From Hymenobacter nivis (lineage in GTDB: Bacteria > Bacteroidota > Bacteroidia > Cytophagales > Hymenobacteraceae): DNA of 64,000 nt. The notes beneath the pieces are model-generated. The model was not told the origin of the DNA, did no database searches, and saw nothing but the letters and a program-made list of their open reading frames with translations. Where the stretch lies: the NCBI RefSeq assembly GCF_003149515.1, contig NZ_CP029145.1:3224001-3288000 (forward strand), given 5' to 3'. Of the stretch, positions 51,540-59,056 are shown in pieces (position 1 is the first letter of the stretch; each line of letters begins with the position of its first letter). A program made the translations under genes and the position numbers.

Positions 51540-52181
51540 TTACTTCACTTTGCCTTGCTCAATGGTAAGGTTGATGCCAGAGCCGCGCATTTCCACGGTG
51601 TAGCCCGGGATGGCCGTAATGGTTGACTCCACTTGTTTCAGCACGTTGCCCGTGCCGTACTGGTTAATGGTATAGGCTTGTTTGTTTTGGTGAATCTCGC
51701 TGTCTACCCGGTTGCCGTTGCCATCCTGGTGGATGTTCAACTCGTTGCCGTTACCCACCACCAGGCCCGTCAGCCGGTTGCTGGCGCCCTTCTGCGTAAG
51801 GGCCGAGGCGTTGCCCTGGCCGTTCTGCGTGAGGTCGGCGTGGTTGCCGGTGCCGTTCTGTTCCATAGTGGCCACGTTGCCGCCCCCAATCTGTACCAAG
51901 CCCAACACGTTGGCCGCGCCCACCTGGGCCACGTAAGCTTGGTTGCTGACCCCGGACAAACTTTGCTGGTCGACGCGGGCGGTATTGCCGTTGCCATTTT
52001 GCAGCAGCGTAGCAGCGTTTTGCATGTTGGTGGAAGCACTGTTGAGCAACCGTTCCGGGCTCAGGTCCTCGGCCAGTCGCTGCGCGGCTGTGGCGGCCTC
52101 ACTGGGGGCCCGCTGCTGGGCATGGGCCGCCTGGGCGGCGATTACCCCGCCGGCAATCATCAATAAGCAGTGTAGTTTCAT
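51540..52181 (-). CDS. csgB: Curlin repeat protein, CsgB-like minor subunit
   Basis: 213 residues with a signal peptide ending AAQAAHAQ. About six curlin repeats follow (pattern NxAxxxQxGxxN), for example NTARVDQQSLSGVSNQAYVA, NVATMEQNGTGNHADLTQNG and NRVDSEIHQNKQAYTINQYG. The basic, irregular C-terminus (TVEMRGSGINLTIEQGKVK) resembles the nucleator CsgB, which ends in a similar odd repeat. It would be secreted through CsgG and nucleate CsgA fibres. A hairpin separates it from csgA. Confidence 0.87.
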   Translation of the reverse strand: MKLHCLLMIAGGVIAAQAAHAQQRAPSEAATAAQRLAEDLSPERLLNSASTNMQNAATLLQNGNGNTARVDQQSLSGVSNQAYVAQVGAANVLGLVQIGGGNVATMEQNGTGNHADLTQNGQGNASALTQKGASNRLTGLVVGNGNELNIHQDGNGNRVDSEIHQNKQAYTINQYGTGNVLKQVESTITAIPGYTVEMRGSGINLTIEQGKVK

Positions 52182-52223
52182 GGATGGATGCGTAACGTGC
52201 TAAACCACAACAATATTACCCTA

Positions 52224-52274
52224 AATGGGCCAGGATCGATATCTCTTGCAAGATAGTTTCGAACCTGACCCATT
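52224..52274 (-). terminator. Hairpin between csgA and csgB
   Basis: AATGGGCCAGG (52224-52234) and CCTGACCCATT (52264-52274) are complementary with one mismatch, with further pairing towards the centre. There is no T run. It may partly end the csgA transcript or protect its 3' end, giving more CsgA than CsgB (inference). Confidence 0.45.
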
Positions 52275-52303
52275 CAGTGATTTAGCGGTAGTACGCCAGC
52301 GAA

Positions 52304-53326
52304 TTACTTCTGAGTGATGATAGCTGTATTGGCGGCGCCAGTTTGCACCGATAAGGCGGCTGAGCGCACATTCGATTGGTTCATGCTCGAATAGTTATCC
52401 CGATTCGACTGCATCTGCTCGGCGTAGTTGCCCGAGCTTTGCTGGATGATATCAGCTCGGTTTCTGGTGCCAGTCTGGGTTTGCATAGCGTAGTTATCGT
52501 TGGCAGTAGAGCTAACCGACTGCTGAATTTGGGCCTTGTTGCCAAACCCATCTTGCGACTGCTCGGCGGTGTTACGGGTGCCAGGGTCACCTTGATGGAT
52601 ATAGGCGTCGTTAGAGCTTTTAGGATTCTGGATGTTACCGCCTCCACGCTGCGTCTGTTTGGCGTAGCTATTAGATGCTTCTTGATCGATACTAGCAGCT
52701 TGTAAAATGCCGGACTGCTGCTGCTCGGCATAGTTGCCAGAGCCACCACCAGCAACTGCGTAGCGCGTCTGATTGATTTGTGCTTGGTTAGCGATGCTCG
52801 CACCAGCAGCGTTTGCGCTTTGGTTTTGGATAGCACGGTTGCCCATGGTGCCATTACCTTGGAGAACAGTTGCAACGTTAGCAAAGCCGCTCGATTGGGA
52901 CTGCTGAGTCTGGCTGCCCGAACCATTCTGCGTCGAGCGCATGAAATTACGATCTATACCATTGAAGGCTCCACTGTAGCCCTGATTATTATTAGTCGTC
53001 GCTTGGTTTTGTGACGCTTTGTTATTGTTACCGGTCTGGTCAAGGATAGCCGTGTTACCACGTGCTGCACCAGCAGTATTGGCCTGGTCAACAGTGGCGT
53101 AGTTGTTGTTACCAGTCTGACTCACGTAAGAATCCTGGCTGTAGTCGCTGTAGCTCTTGCTGTAGGTGCCTCTCGAAGCGCCGGGAACATCAGCTGGGGC
53201 GGCAGGGGCGGTGCCGGGGGCAGCTACCTGCCGGATGATGGGACCTTGGTACGTATTAGTTGGGCCTTGGGCGTTGGCAGCACCTGCAATCAGCAGGGCG
53301 GCGGCGAGTAGGGAAACGGATTTCAT
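52304..53326 (-). CDS. csgA: Curlin repeat protein, CsgA-like major subunit
   Basis: 340 residues, signal peptide ending AGAANAQ. After a 50-residue Pro/Tyr/Ser-rich N-terminal segment come at least ten imperfect Gln/Asn-rich repeats, for example SYVSQTGNNNYATVDQANTA, NTAILDQTGNNNKASQNQAT and NKAQIQQSVSSTANDNYAMQ, the cross-beta motif of curlins. Codon use is visibly less GC-rich than in neighbouring genes, partly owing to Asn/Gln content. It would form the amyloid fibre body outside the cell. Confidence 0.87.
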   Translation of the reverse strand: MKSVSLLAAALLIAGAANAQGPTNTYQGPIIRQVAAPGTAPAAPADVPGASRGTYSKSYSDYSQDSYVSQTGNNNYATVDQANTAGAARGNTAILDQTGNNNKASQNQATTNNNQGYSGAFNGIDRNFMRSTQNGSGSQTQQSQSSGFANVATVLQGNGTMGNRAIQNQSANAAGASIANQAQINQTRYAVAGGGSGNYAEQQQSGILQAASIDQEASNSYAKQTQRGGGNIQNPKSSNDAYIHQGDPGTRNTAEQSQDGFGNKAQIQQSVSSTANDNYAMQTQTGTRNRADIIQQSSGNYAEQMQSNRDNYSSMNQSNVRSAALSVQTGAANTAIITQK

Positions 53327-53390
53327 TTTGGTTGAATGAATGGGGTGGGAATTGAGGACTAGGACATTGGCTCTCTCCGGAAGAACTCTT

Positions 53391-53421
53391 CAAAAGTAGC
53401 AAGTATTTCTTTCAATATCAA
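53391..53421 (-). promoter_or_regulatory. Promoter of csgA
   Basis: On the minus strand: TTG (53421-53419), 20-nt spacer, TACTTTTG (53398-53391), matching the Bacteroidota consensus. It predicts a leader of about 60 nt. The upstream 110 bp is very AT-rich, consistent with a strong or regulated promoter. Confidence 0.7.
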
Positions 53422-53534
53422 TAGAAATATATATAACTTCTACTAAAAAATATTTATTTATTGCTATAATTCATTCAGTTGCGTGGAAACAACGGTATCG
53501 CTTAAATGATAATAATAATTGTTAATATTTAATA

Positions 53535-54947
53535 TTATGGCATGACTTTTGAGATTCGTGTCGCCCGCTTCCGACCCAGGTACAGCACGGCGCCAACGCG
53601 CCCGGCCAAGTAGTAGTCGTTGTAGCGGCCGGTCACCACCCCGTCGGCAGTGTCGTTGAGGAAGTAGTGGTAATCGGCCCCTACGCTCAGGCCCAGGCGG
53701 GGCGTGAGCAGGTACTCGGCCCCTACGCCGGCCATCACGTAGGGCACATAGCGGCTGTAGGTGCTCAGTTGCTGCCGCACCGCGATGCCCCCACCCAGCA
53801 GCGCGTAAGGCGTGAACTGGTCGCGCGGAAGCAGGCGTAGCAGCACCCCGGCCTCGGCATAGTTAAAGGTATAGTCGAAGAAGCTGCGGCCGGGGCCCGC
53901 GGCCAAGTGCAGGCGGCCGGCGTTCAGAAATATACTGGCCATTTCGCCGGGCTGGTAGCGCAGCGTGGCCTCGGCCCCAAGGGTGGGCATGGGCTGGGCA
54001 TAGTCGCCGCCGTACTGAGTGACGGCCCCGGCTAGGCCCAGGGCCCAGGCAGCACGGCGCGGCGCGGCCTCGCGGCCCAGCACGTCAATGTTCAGGTTTT
54101 CGCTTTTCTCGCGTAGGTAGGCGGTGCGGCCCGGGCCGTGCAGCGCGACGGTGTCGCGCGGCAACCACAGCCGGTCATCGAAGCCTTCGTACACCAAGGC
54201 CTGCACTGCCTTCTCGATGGCGTCCTTCACGGCCATCTCGCTGGGCTCGTTGTAGGTAAACCCAGTTTCGGCTTCGAGCAGGCGCTTGAAACTGACGAAC
54301 TGAAACAGGTTGGCATCGACCTGCTGCGAGAGGATGGTTTTGGACGTGTACACAGTTTTGAGCACCTTGCCCGTGTTGGTGCTCACGGCGCGCAGGTATA
54401 CCGTCACGCGGTCTTGCCGGTACTGGCCCGAGGCCCCGGCCCCGAAGTAGCGCAGCCCCGCGCCACCGGTGAGGATATTACTGTCGTAGGAAATAATGCC
54501 GCCCTCCAGGATGACGCCGGCGAAGAGCAACGAAGGGAGGTAGGGCTGCTTCTGGCCGGTCTGATCGGTGTATTCCTGGCGGGTGCTGCGGATAATTTTA
54601 CGCTCGTTGAGCAGGTTGCCCAGGTTTTCGCGCTCAATCGGCTCGAACCACTGCGACTCCTCCAGCGCCTTGATGAGCACCGTGGTGGCGCCCTGCGTAA
54701 CGGCCGTCGAGAAGCTGGCCCCGTTAGCCTGGGGCTTGTACTGGCCCGTCTGGTCGCGGAATTTGTACACGGCCACCACCGTTTTGCGCAGCGGCGCGGG
54801 CAGTTGGCCCCACTGCTCGGGCGTGCGTAGCTCGGCCCCGAGGCGGGCAGCCTGGGGGGCCAGCGGGTGTTGGTATAGGTAGGGAGTGCAGGCGCCCAGC
54901 GCCAGCAGCGGCCCGGCCAGCCACCGGCGCCATGGAAGGAAGTGCAT
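53535..54947 (-). CDS. csgG: CsgG curli secretion channel with C-terminal barrel domain
   Basis: 470 residues. The lipobox (LLALGAC) precedes the CsgG domain (about 20-290), with VAVYKFRDQTGQYKPQANG, TTVLIKALEESQWFEPIERE, NLLNERKIIRSTRQEY and the barrel/constriction region GGIISYDSNILTGGAGLRYF. The last 170 residues are a second domain of alternating beta-strands (YAEAGVLLRLLPRDQFTPYA ... AGRVGAVLYLGRKRATR) like small outer-membrane barrels. E. coli CsgG is about 277 residues, so this is a long form. It forms the nonameric curlin channel. Confidence 0.93.
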   Translation of the reverse strand: MHFLPWRRWLAGPLLALGACTPYLYQHPLAPQAARLGAELRTPEQWGQLPAPLRKTVVAVYKFRDQTGQYKPQANGASFSTAVTQGATTVLIKALEESQWFEPIERENLGNLLNERKIIRSTRQEYTDQTGQKQPYLPSLLFAGVILEGGIISYDSNILTGGAGLRYFGAGASGQYRQDRVTVYLRAVSTNTGKVLKTVYTSKTILSQQVDANLFQFVSFKRLLEAETGFTYNEPSEMAVKDAIEKAVQALVYEGFDDRLWLPRDTVALHGPGRTAYLREKSENLNIDVLGREAAPRRAAWALGLAGAVTQYGGDYAQPMPTLGAEATLRYQPGEMASIFLNAGRLHLAAGPGRSFFDYTFNYAEAGVLLRLLPRDQFTPYALLGGGIAVRQQLSTYSRYVPYVMAGVGAEYLLTPRLGLSVGADYHYFLNDTADGVVTGRYNDYYLAGRVGAVLYLGRKRATRISKVMP

Positions 54948-55034
54948 AAGGAAAGCAGCAGCGGATGAAAAAAAGGGTCCGGCCGGGGCCCCGCGTGGGG
55001 CACCGGCCGGCGCGTTGCGCCAAGCGCTCCGCTG

Positions 55035-55457
55035 CTACAGCCCGTTCGGAATGGTGATGATGGTCTGGTTACCCGTGGTAGGGTCCGTCACCTGCACGGT
55101 TATACCTCCCGCGCCCGGCGTGATTTGAATCTGGTAGTTGCCCACGTTGTAGCTACCAGCTTTGATGGCCCCCTGGCCAAACTGCGACGTGATGAGGCGG
55201 CTCGTGAGCTGGCTCAGCACCTGCTGGTTGATATTGGCCGTGAACTGCGTTAGCGGATCCGTCGCGGCCGTGGAGGCCTGCACGGGATCCTGGATGCGGT
55301 TTTGGGCCGTGGCCGAGGCTTGCAGCCACGAATAATTGAAGGTGCCGCTACCCCCGAAAGCCGGGTTAATGGGCTCGTAAACAAAACGTTGGGCCTGGGC
55401 GGGGCGGGCCCAGCCGCCCAAGGCTGCCAGCAGTAAAAGCGTAAAGAATATTTTCAT
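55035..55457 (-). CDS. csgF: Curli assembly protein CsgF
   Basis: 140 residues. The signal peptide is followed by FVYEPINPAFGGSGTFNYSW, the diagnostic CsgF start whose first residues insert into the CsgG channel. The C-terminal half is beta-rich (NYQIQITPGAGGITVQVTDP). It couples CsgB/CsgA to the exterior of the CsgG channel. It lies between csgE and csgG, 87 bp from csgG. Confidence 0.93.
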   Translation of the reverse strand: MKIFFTLLLLAALGGWARPAQAQRFVYEPINPAFGGSGTFNYSWLQASATAQNRIQDPVQASTAATDPLTQFTANINQQVLSQLTSRLITSQFGQGAIKAGSYNVGNYQIQITPGAGGITVQVTDPTTGNQTIITIPNGL

Positions 55458-55537
55458 TGTAGTAAATGAGTGGAATTTTTGAAAACTAGGATAATGCAGG
55501 AATGCGGGTAGCAGCCGGGCCCCGGGGCCCGGCCAAG

Positions 55538-56095
55538 TCAGTACACTTCGAGGGGTGCGCGCCGACCTGATTCCAGTTGGCGGCTCACGTTTTGGGCTTC
55601 TAACAGGTAGCCCTGGGCGGCTTCGACAGCCCCGGCTACCAGTTCCTCCATTTGGTCGAGGCGGGTGGGCAGGGGCGCTTCGAGCAGCTCCTGGTCGTTC
55701 ACGGTGAGCACGATGAGCGACGAATTGCCGCGGCCGGGCCGCTCGCCCACCTGCACCGTGAAGTCAGCCACGCCGGCCGGGGCCTCAAAGCTGTTGTAAA
55801 ACAGGTCGTAGAAGTCGTGGCCCGGCTTGGTCAGGGCTTGGTCGAGCACCAGGCCTGCCGCCTCAGTGCCAGTGCGGCGGCGGCTTACCGAGTCGGCCTT
55901 GAGCAGCAGGCGCAGGGCTTCTTCGAGCTGGGCGGGAGGCAGCGGGGCGGGGGCTTTGCGAGCTTGGGCGGGGCGCTTGGCAGGTTGCGCGTCGGCCCGG
56001 CCGGCCAGGGCCCCCAGCGCTACGGCCAGCAGCCCCCAGCCGGCCAAAGCGCGGAACCAAAGCATCCAGCCGGAAGCAAGCGGGGGGCAGTACAT
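55538..56095 (-). CDS. csgE: Curli assembly protein CsgE
   Basis: 185 residues from ATG 56095 with a signal-anchor-like N-terminus (ALAGWGLLAVALGALAGRAD). After a Pro/Ala linker comes the CsgE domain: LVLDQALTKPGHDFYDLFYN, then FTVQVGERPGRGNSSLIVLT and LPTRLDQMEELVAGAVEAAQ, matching the periplasmic cap that gates CsgG. ATGs at 56137 and 56065 are alternatives. It is first in the csgE-F-G unit, with a promoter about 77 bp upstream. Confidence 0.9.
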   Translation of the reverse strand: MYCPPLASGWMLWFRALAGWGLLAVALGALAGRADAQPAKRPAQARKAPAPLPPAQLEEALRLLLKADSVSRRRTGTEAAGLVLDQALTKPGHDFYDLFYNSFEAPAGVADFTVQVGERPGRGNSSLIVLTVNDQELLEAPLPTRLDQMEELVAGAVEAAQGYLLEAQNVSRQLESGRRAPLEVY

Positions 56096-56171
56096 AGCAG
56101 CGTGGGTGGGGCGGAGCGGGGAGGACGAAAAGAGCACGGCGGGGCCTACAACGGGCCCGCCGGCAGGCCAA

Positions 56172-56203
56172 CAAATATATATTTAGTTTTAATATATCCC
56201 AAA
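56172..56203 (-). promoter_or_regulatory. Promoter of csgEFG
   Basis: On the minus strand: TTTG (56203-56200), 20-nt spacer, TATATTTG (56179-56172), within a 70-bp AT-rich patch. Matches the Bacteroidota -33/-7 consensus. Confidence 0.72.
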
Positions 56204-56302
56204 AAATAAAGCCATTATTTATTCTTTAAAGCCTATATAATATTTTGGGGCGGCGCGGGGCCCCGGGTGCGGTACCTTGCCCGCCCTTTACCCGTAGTTC
56301 TT

Positions 56303-57238
56303 ATGTTCGACACCGACTACCTTCCAGGCCGCACCCTATGCACGGTAGCCGGCCGCAAGTACCTGTTTTGCAGCGGCACCGGCTATCTGGGCGCAGCCCG
56401 TAGCCCCACTTCGCCGCCCTGCTGGCCGAGGGCTTAGCCCGCTACGGTACCAACTATTCCAGTTCGCGTGGGTCGGGCATTCAGCTAAGCGTATTTGCCG
56501 AAGCCGAAGCATACCTGGCCGCCTGGACCGGCGCCCCCGGGGCCCCACATGGCCTGGACCAGCGGCTTACTGGCCCGCCTGGCGGTCGGGGCCCCGGGCC
56601 CGGTGGTCATCGTCAGCAACTCGCTCGACCCGCTGCGGCTGGAGCCCTACGATTTTGGCTGGGCCGCCCACTTGCCCCCCGGCCGGCCCACCACCCTGCT
56701 GCTCGACGATTCGCACGGCTTAGGCCTGGCCGGGCCGGGCCGGGCCGGGGTGGCTACGCTGCTGACGGCACTGCCGCCTCACGTACATCTGGTGGTGGTC
56801 AACTCGTTGAGTGAGGCACTGGGGGTGCCGGCTGGCGCGGTGCTGGCCGACGCGGCGTTCATTGCCCCGCTGCGCGGCGGCCCATTTTTCGGGGCCCGCT
56901 CGCCCGCAGTACCGGCGTATTTGTGAGCATTTTTGACAGCCGAGCGGGCGGGGCTGCACGCCGCGGCGCGGCAGCAGCTGGGGGCCTTGGTGGCGCAATT
57001 TACCGCGGCCGTGGGGGCCCTGGGGCTATTCCGCTACCAGCTCTGCTTCCCGGTTTTTTACACCGGGGCCAACGCGCTGGCTCCGTTTCTGGAGACGCGC
57101 GGTATCCTGATTTCCAGCTTCGCCTACCCCACGCCGGCCGATGCCTGCATCACCCGCGTGGTACTCAACGCCTTGCACACCAGGGCCGATATGACGCAGG
57201 TAGCCGCTGCCTGTCAGGCGTTTGCCGCTGCACGCTAG
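56303..57238 (+). pseudogene. Decayed fold-type I PLP aminotransferase (KBL/AONS-like)
   Basis: The sequence reads as a 2-amino-3-ketobutyrate ligase/8-amino-7-oxononanoate synthase relative, but in pieces. ATG 56303 gives TVAGRKYLFCSGTGYLG, then the frame shifts near 56390-56407 to HFAALLAEGLARYGTNYSSS. It shifts back near 56540 to HMAWTSGLLARLAVG ... LLLDDSHGLGLAG. An in-frame TGA at 56924-56926 interrupts before AERAGLHAAARQQLGALVAQ. The segment that normally holds the Schiff-base Lys (SxSKALG) reads NSLSEALGVPAG, with Glu instead of Lys. Two frameshifts, one stop and a lost catalytic residue make function very unlikely. Confidence 0.82.
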
Positions 57239-57256
57239 GGGCCCCGGCGGGCTTCC

Positions 57257-58378
57257 TCACAGCAGCAGCACGTCGATGCGGTGGGCGTGCACTTGCTGGA
57301 GGCCTTCGGACCACACGAACACGGTGAAGTTGCCGTCTTGCGAGGCCACCAGGGCCAGGGCGTCGTGCTGGTCGTGCACAAACTGGGCGGCGGCGAGGTG
57401 GCGGGTACCGCCGTTCTGGGCCGGGTGGGTGCGCAGGGCGGTGCTCCCCAGCACGGGCTCGGTCACGATGAGCTGCTCGACGGGCCGGCTGTGAGCGGCG
57501 CGCGTCACCTTGGCACCGAAGGCCAGCAGCTCGTAGTGCTGGGTAATGACGGTGGCCCCGTCGACGGCCGTGAAGCCGCCCACAATTTCGATGGCCCGCA
57601 GCGCCGCCTCAGGCCCCTCGGGCCCGGGCTGGGCCAGCGCGGCCGCGATGCCCGGATAGGCCGGCGCCACGGGGTAGCTGAGCGGCTGCACCACCGAGCC
57701 CTGCCACTGCGCCGAACCGGGTGGCACTACCAGCACCAGCCCGCCGCGGCCATGGGCCCGCATGGCGGAGGCCAGCTCCACCAGCACGTCGATGGTGGCG
57801 GCGCCCGCCGGAGCCGGGATGCTGGGCAGCGAGGCCCGCAACTCAGGATAGTCGTCCAGGCCCAGGTTTTCTTCGTCTATGATGCGCACCTGGTCGCCGC
57901 GTAGCACGGCCACGTTCACAAATTTGCCGAAGCCGTCGGCCCGGCGATGCTTCACCACCAGCAGGCCCGGCTCCACCACTTCCACCACGAAGCACACCGG
58001 CGGGATGCGCGTAGCGGCGCCCCACAGGTACAGGCCGTCGGCGTCGTGCCACACGCCCAGGTGTACGCCGGGGTGCTCCACGGCCGGGGCCAACTTGATG
58101 AGGGCCTGTGGCGTAAGCCGCGGCCGGCACCCAAACACCAAGGGCCCCGCGGCGGCGGTGGGCGGCAGCAGCGCCAGCGAAATACGGGGCGGCCGGCCTT
58201 CCTCGCGCCGCAAACTGGCCCAGAACGCTACGTCAATCACCACTTCCATCAGGCTGGCCGACGGCACTTCGCCGAGTTCGGCCCCCAACTGGCGGGCCGC
58301 CGCCAGGTGTTGCAAGAAATGGTTTTCGAGGGCGGGGGCCACCATGCGGGCGGCCAGGTAAGTAGGTTCGGAAAGCAT
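57257..58378 (-). CDS. Diadenylate-cyclase-like (DACNV-type) sensor domain protein
   Basis: 373 residues from ATG 58378. The C-terminal third has the DisA/DAC pattern: IVGGFTAVDGATVITQHYEL with the DGA motif, then GGTRHLAAAQFVHDQHDALA and SQDGNFTVFVWSEG. Active diadenylate cyclases have RHR, and here it is RHL, so cyclase activity is doubtful. The N-terminal two thirds are alpha/beta with no motif I can name. Proteins of this type are described as nucleotide-sensing DAC variants (DACNV). It could bind a nucleotide second messenger rather than make one (inference). Confidence 0.7.
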   Translation of the reverse strand: MLSEPTYLAARMVAPALENHFLQHLAAARQLGAELGEVPSASLMEVVIDVAFWASLRREEGRPPRISLALLPPTAAAGPLVFGCRPRLTPQALIKLAPAVEHPGVHLGVWHDADGLYLWGAATRIPPVCFVVEVVEPGLLVVKHRRADGFGKFVNVAVLRGDQVRIIDEENLGLDDYPELRASLPSIPAPAGAATIDVLVELASAMRAHGRGGLVLVVPPGSAQWQGSVVQPLSYPVAPAYPGIAAALAQPGPEGPEAALRAIEIVGGFTAVDGATVITQHYELLAFGAKVTRAAHSRPVEQLIVTEPVLGSTALRTHPAQNGGTRHLAAAQFVHDQHDALALVASQDGNFTVFVWSEGLQQVHAHRIDVLLL

Positions 58379-58455
58379 ACAAATAAGGCGGGCCAATGGG
58401 GCCCCCGGGGAGGCATAGCAACCGCGGGGGCGGGCGGGGGTTCAGCCGGGGCCCT

Positions 58456-58740
58456 TTATGGCAATAAACCTAGGGCCCCTAGATATACTTTGACTTGCTG
58501 ATGAAACGCCAGGAAGCTTGTAGAGCGACTTTCTAACCAAGCAATGTCGATTCCAGCGGCCAACCGTTCTACAATCGGGTTCGAATGCTTAGTTGAGCAT
58601 TTACGTGCTTGATAAACTGCTTCTTTTGCGTCGGGCCGGGGTTGGGTTTCGAGGTTAATATTTTTGGTCGAACCAGGGTTTTCAACTCGCCACTTCAAAT
58701 ACCAAAGCCAATGCTCAATGCATTGCACTGGTATCAGCAA
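58456..58740 (-). pseudogene. 3' half of a frameshifted TOPRIM/RloB-like gene
   Basis: About 94 codons, with only a TTG as possible start. Its frame is open upstream past the stop of the preceding fragment (reading GAFRLQAVLLIPVQCIEHWL), so it continues that protein after a one-base shift near the GCGGGGCC run at 58759-58766. The IPVQCIEHWLWYLKW segment resembles the (F/I)ExWL motif of RloB/DUF4276-like proteins. I treat it as the second half of the gene that starts at 59056. Confidence 0.6.
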
Positions 58741-58753
58741 AACGGCTTGTAAC

Positions 58754-59056
58754 CTAAAGGCCCCGCAAAGTCTCTTGCATCTCGGCTTGCTTACGTTTAA
58801 AAGCAGCTAGGCTATGATCATCTAAGTCGCGCCCAACAAAAAAGCATTGCTGCTGATATTCTGACAAACCTATTTGACAAGCTTCGGCAAAAAGGTCATC
58901 TACCTGTTTTTTATTAACCCCGCGGAAACGGCCGGCAAATACCTCGTCGGCTTCGAATTGCCAGCTTTGCCCAACTGATATTACCGCCAGGTAGTGTTGT
59001 AGAAAAAGCCGTTGCGCGTCATCTTCCCCAAAGAACCCGTATCGCAACATCGTCAT
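58754..59056 (-). CDS. 5' part of a TOPRIM/RloB-like partner of the ATPase
   Basis: 100 residues ending at TAG 58754. The start ATG overlaps the ATPase stop codon (ATGA), so the two are translationally coupled. GFFGEDDAQRLFLQHYL near the start supplies a Glu-Asp motif, and FFVGRDLDDHSLAAF an Asp-x-Asp-like motif, in the order expected of TOPRIM-type metal sites. The protein stops at a G4 run; the following frame continues the likely fold. Either a pseudogene, a sequencing error, or a programmed frameshift. Without the downstream half it would lack the ExW motif. Confidence 0.6.
   Translation of the reverse strand: MTMLRYGFFGEDDAQRLFLQHYLAVISVGQSWQFEADEVFAGRFRGVNKKQVDDLFAEACQIGLSEYQQQCFFVGRDLDDHSLAAFKRKQAEMQETLRGL

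Noticed and set aside
58456..59056. Two independent small hypothetical genes
   Set aside because: The second has no ATG and its frame is open through the first one's stop; the motifs make sense only as one protein with a one-base shift.
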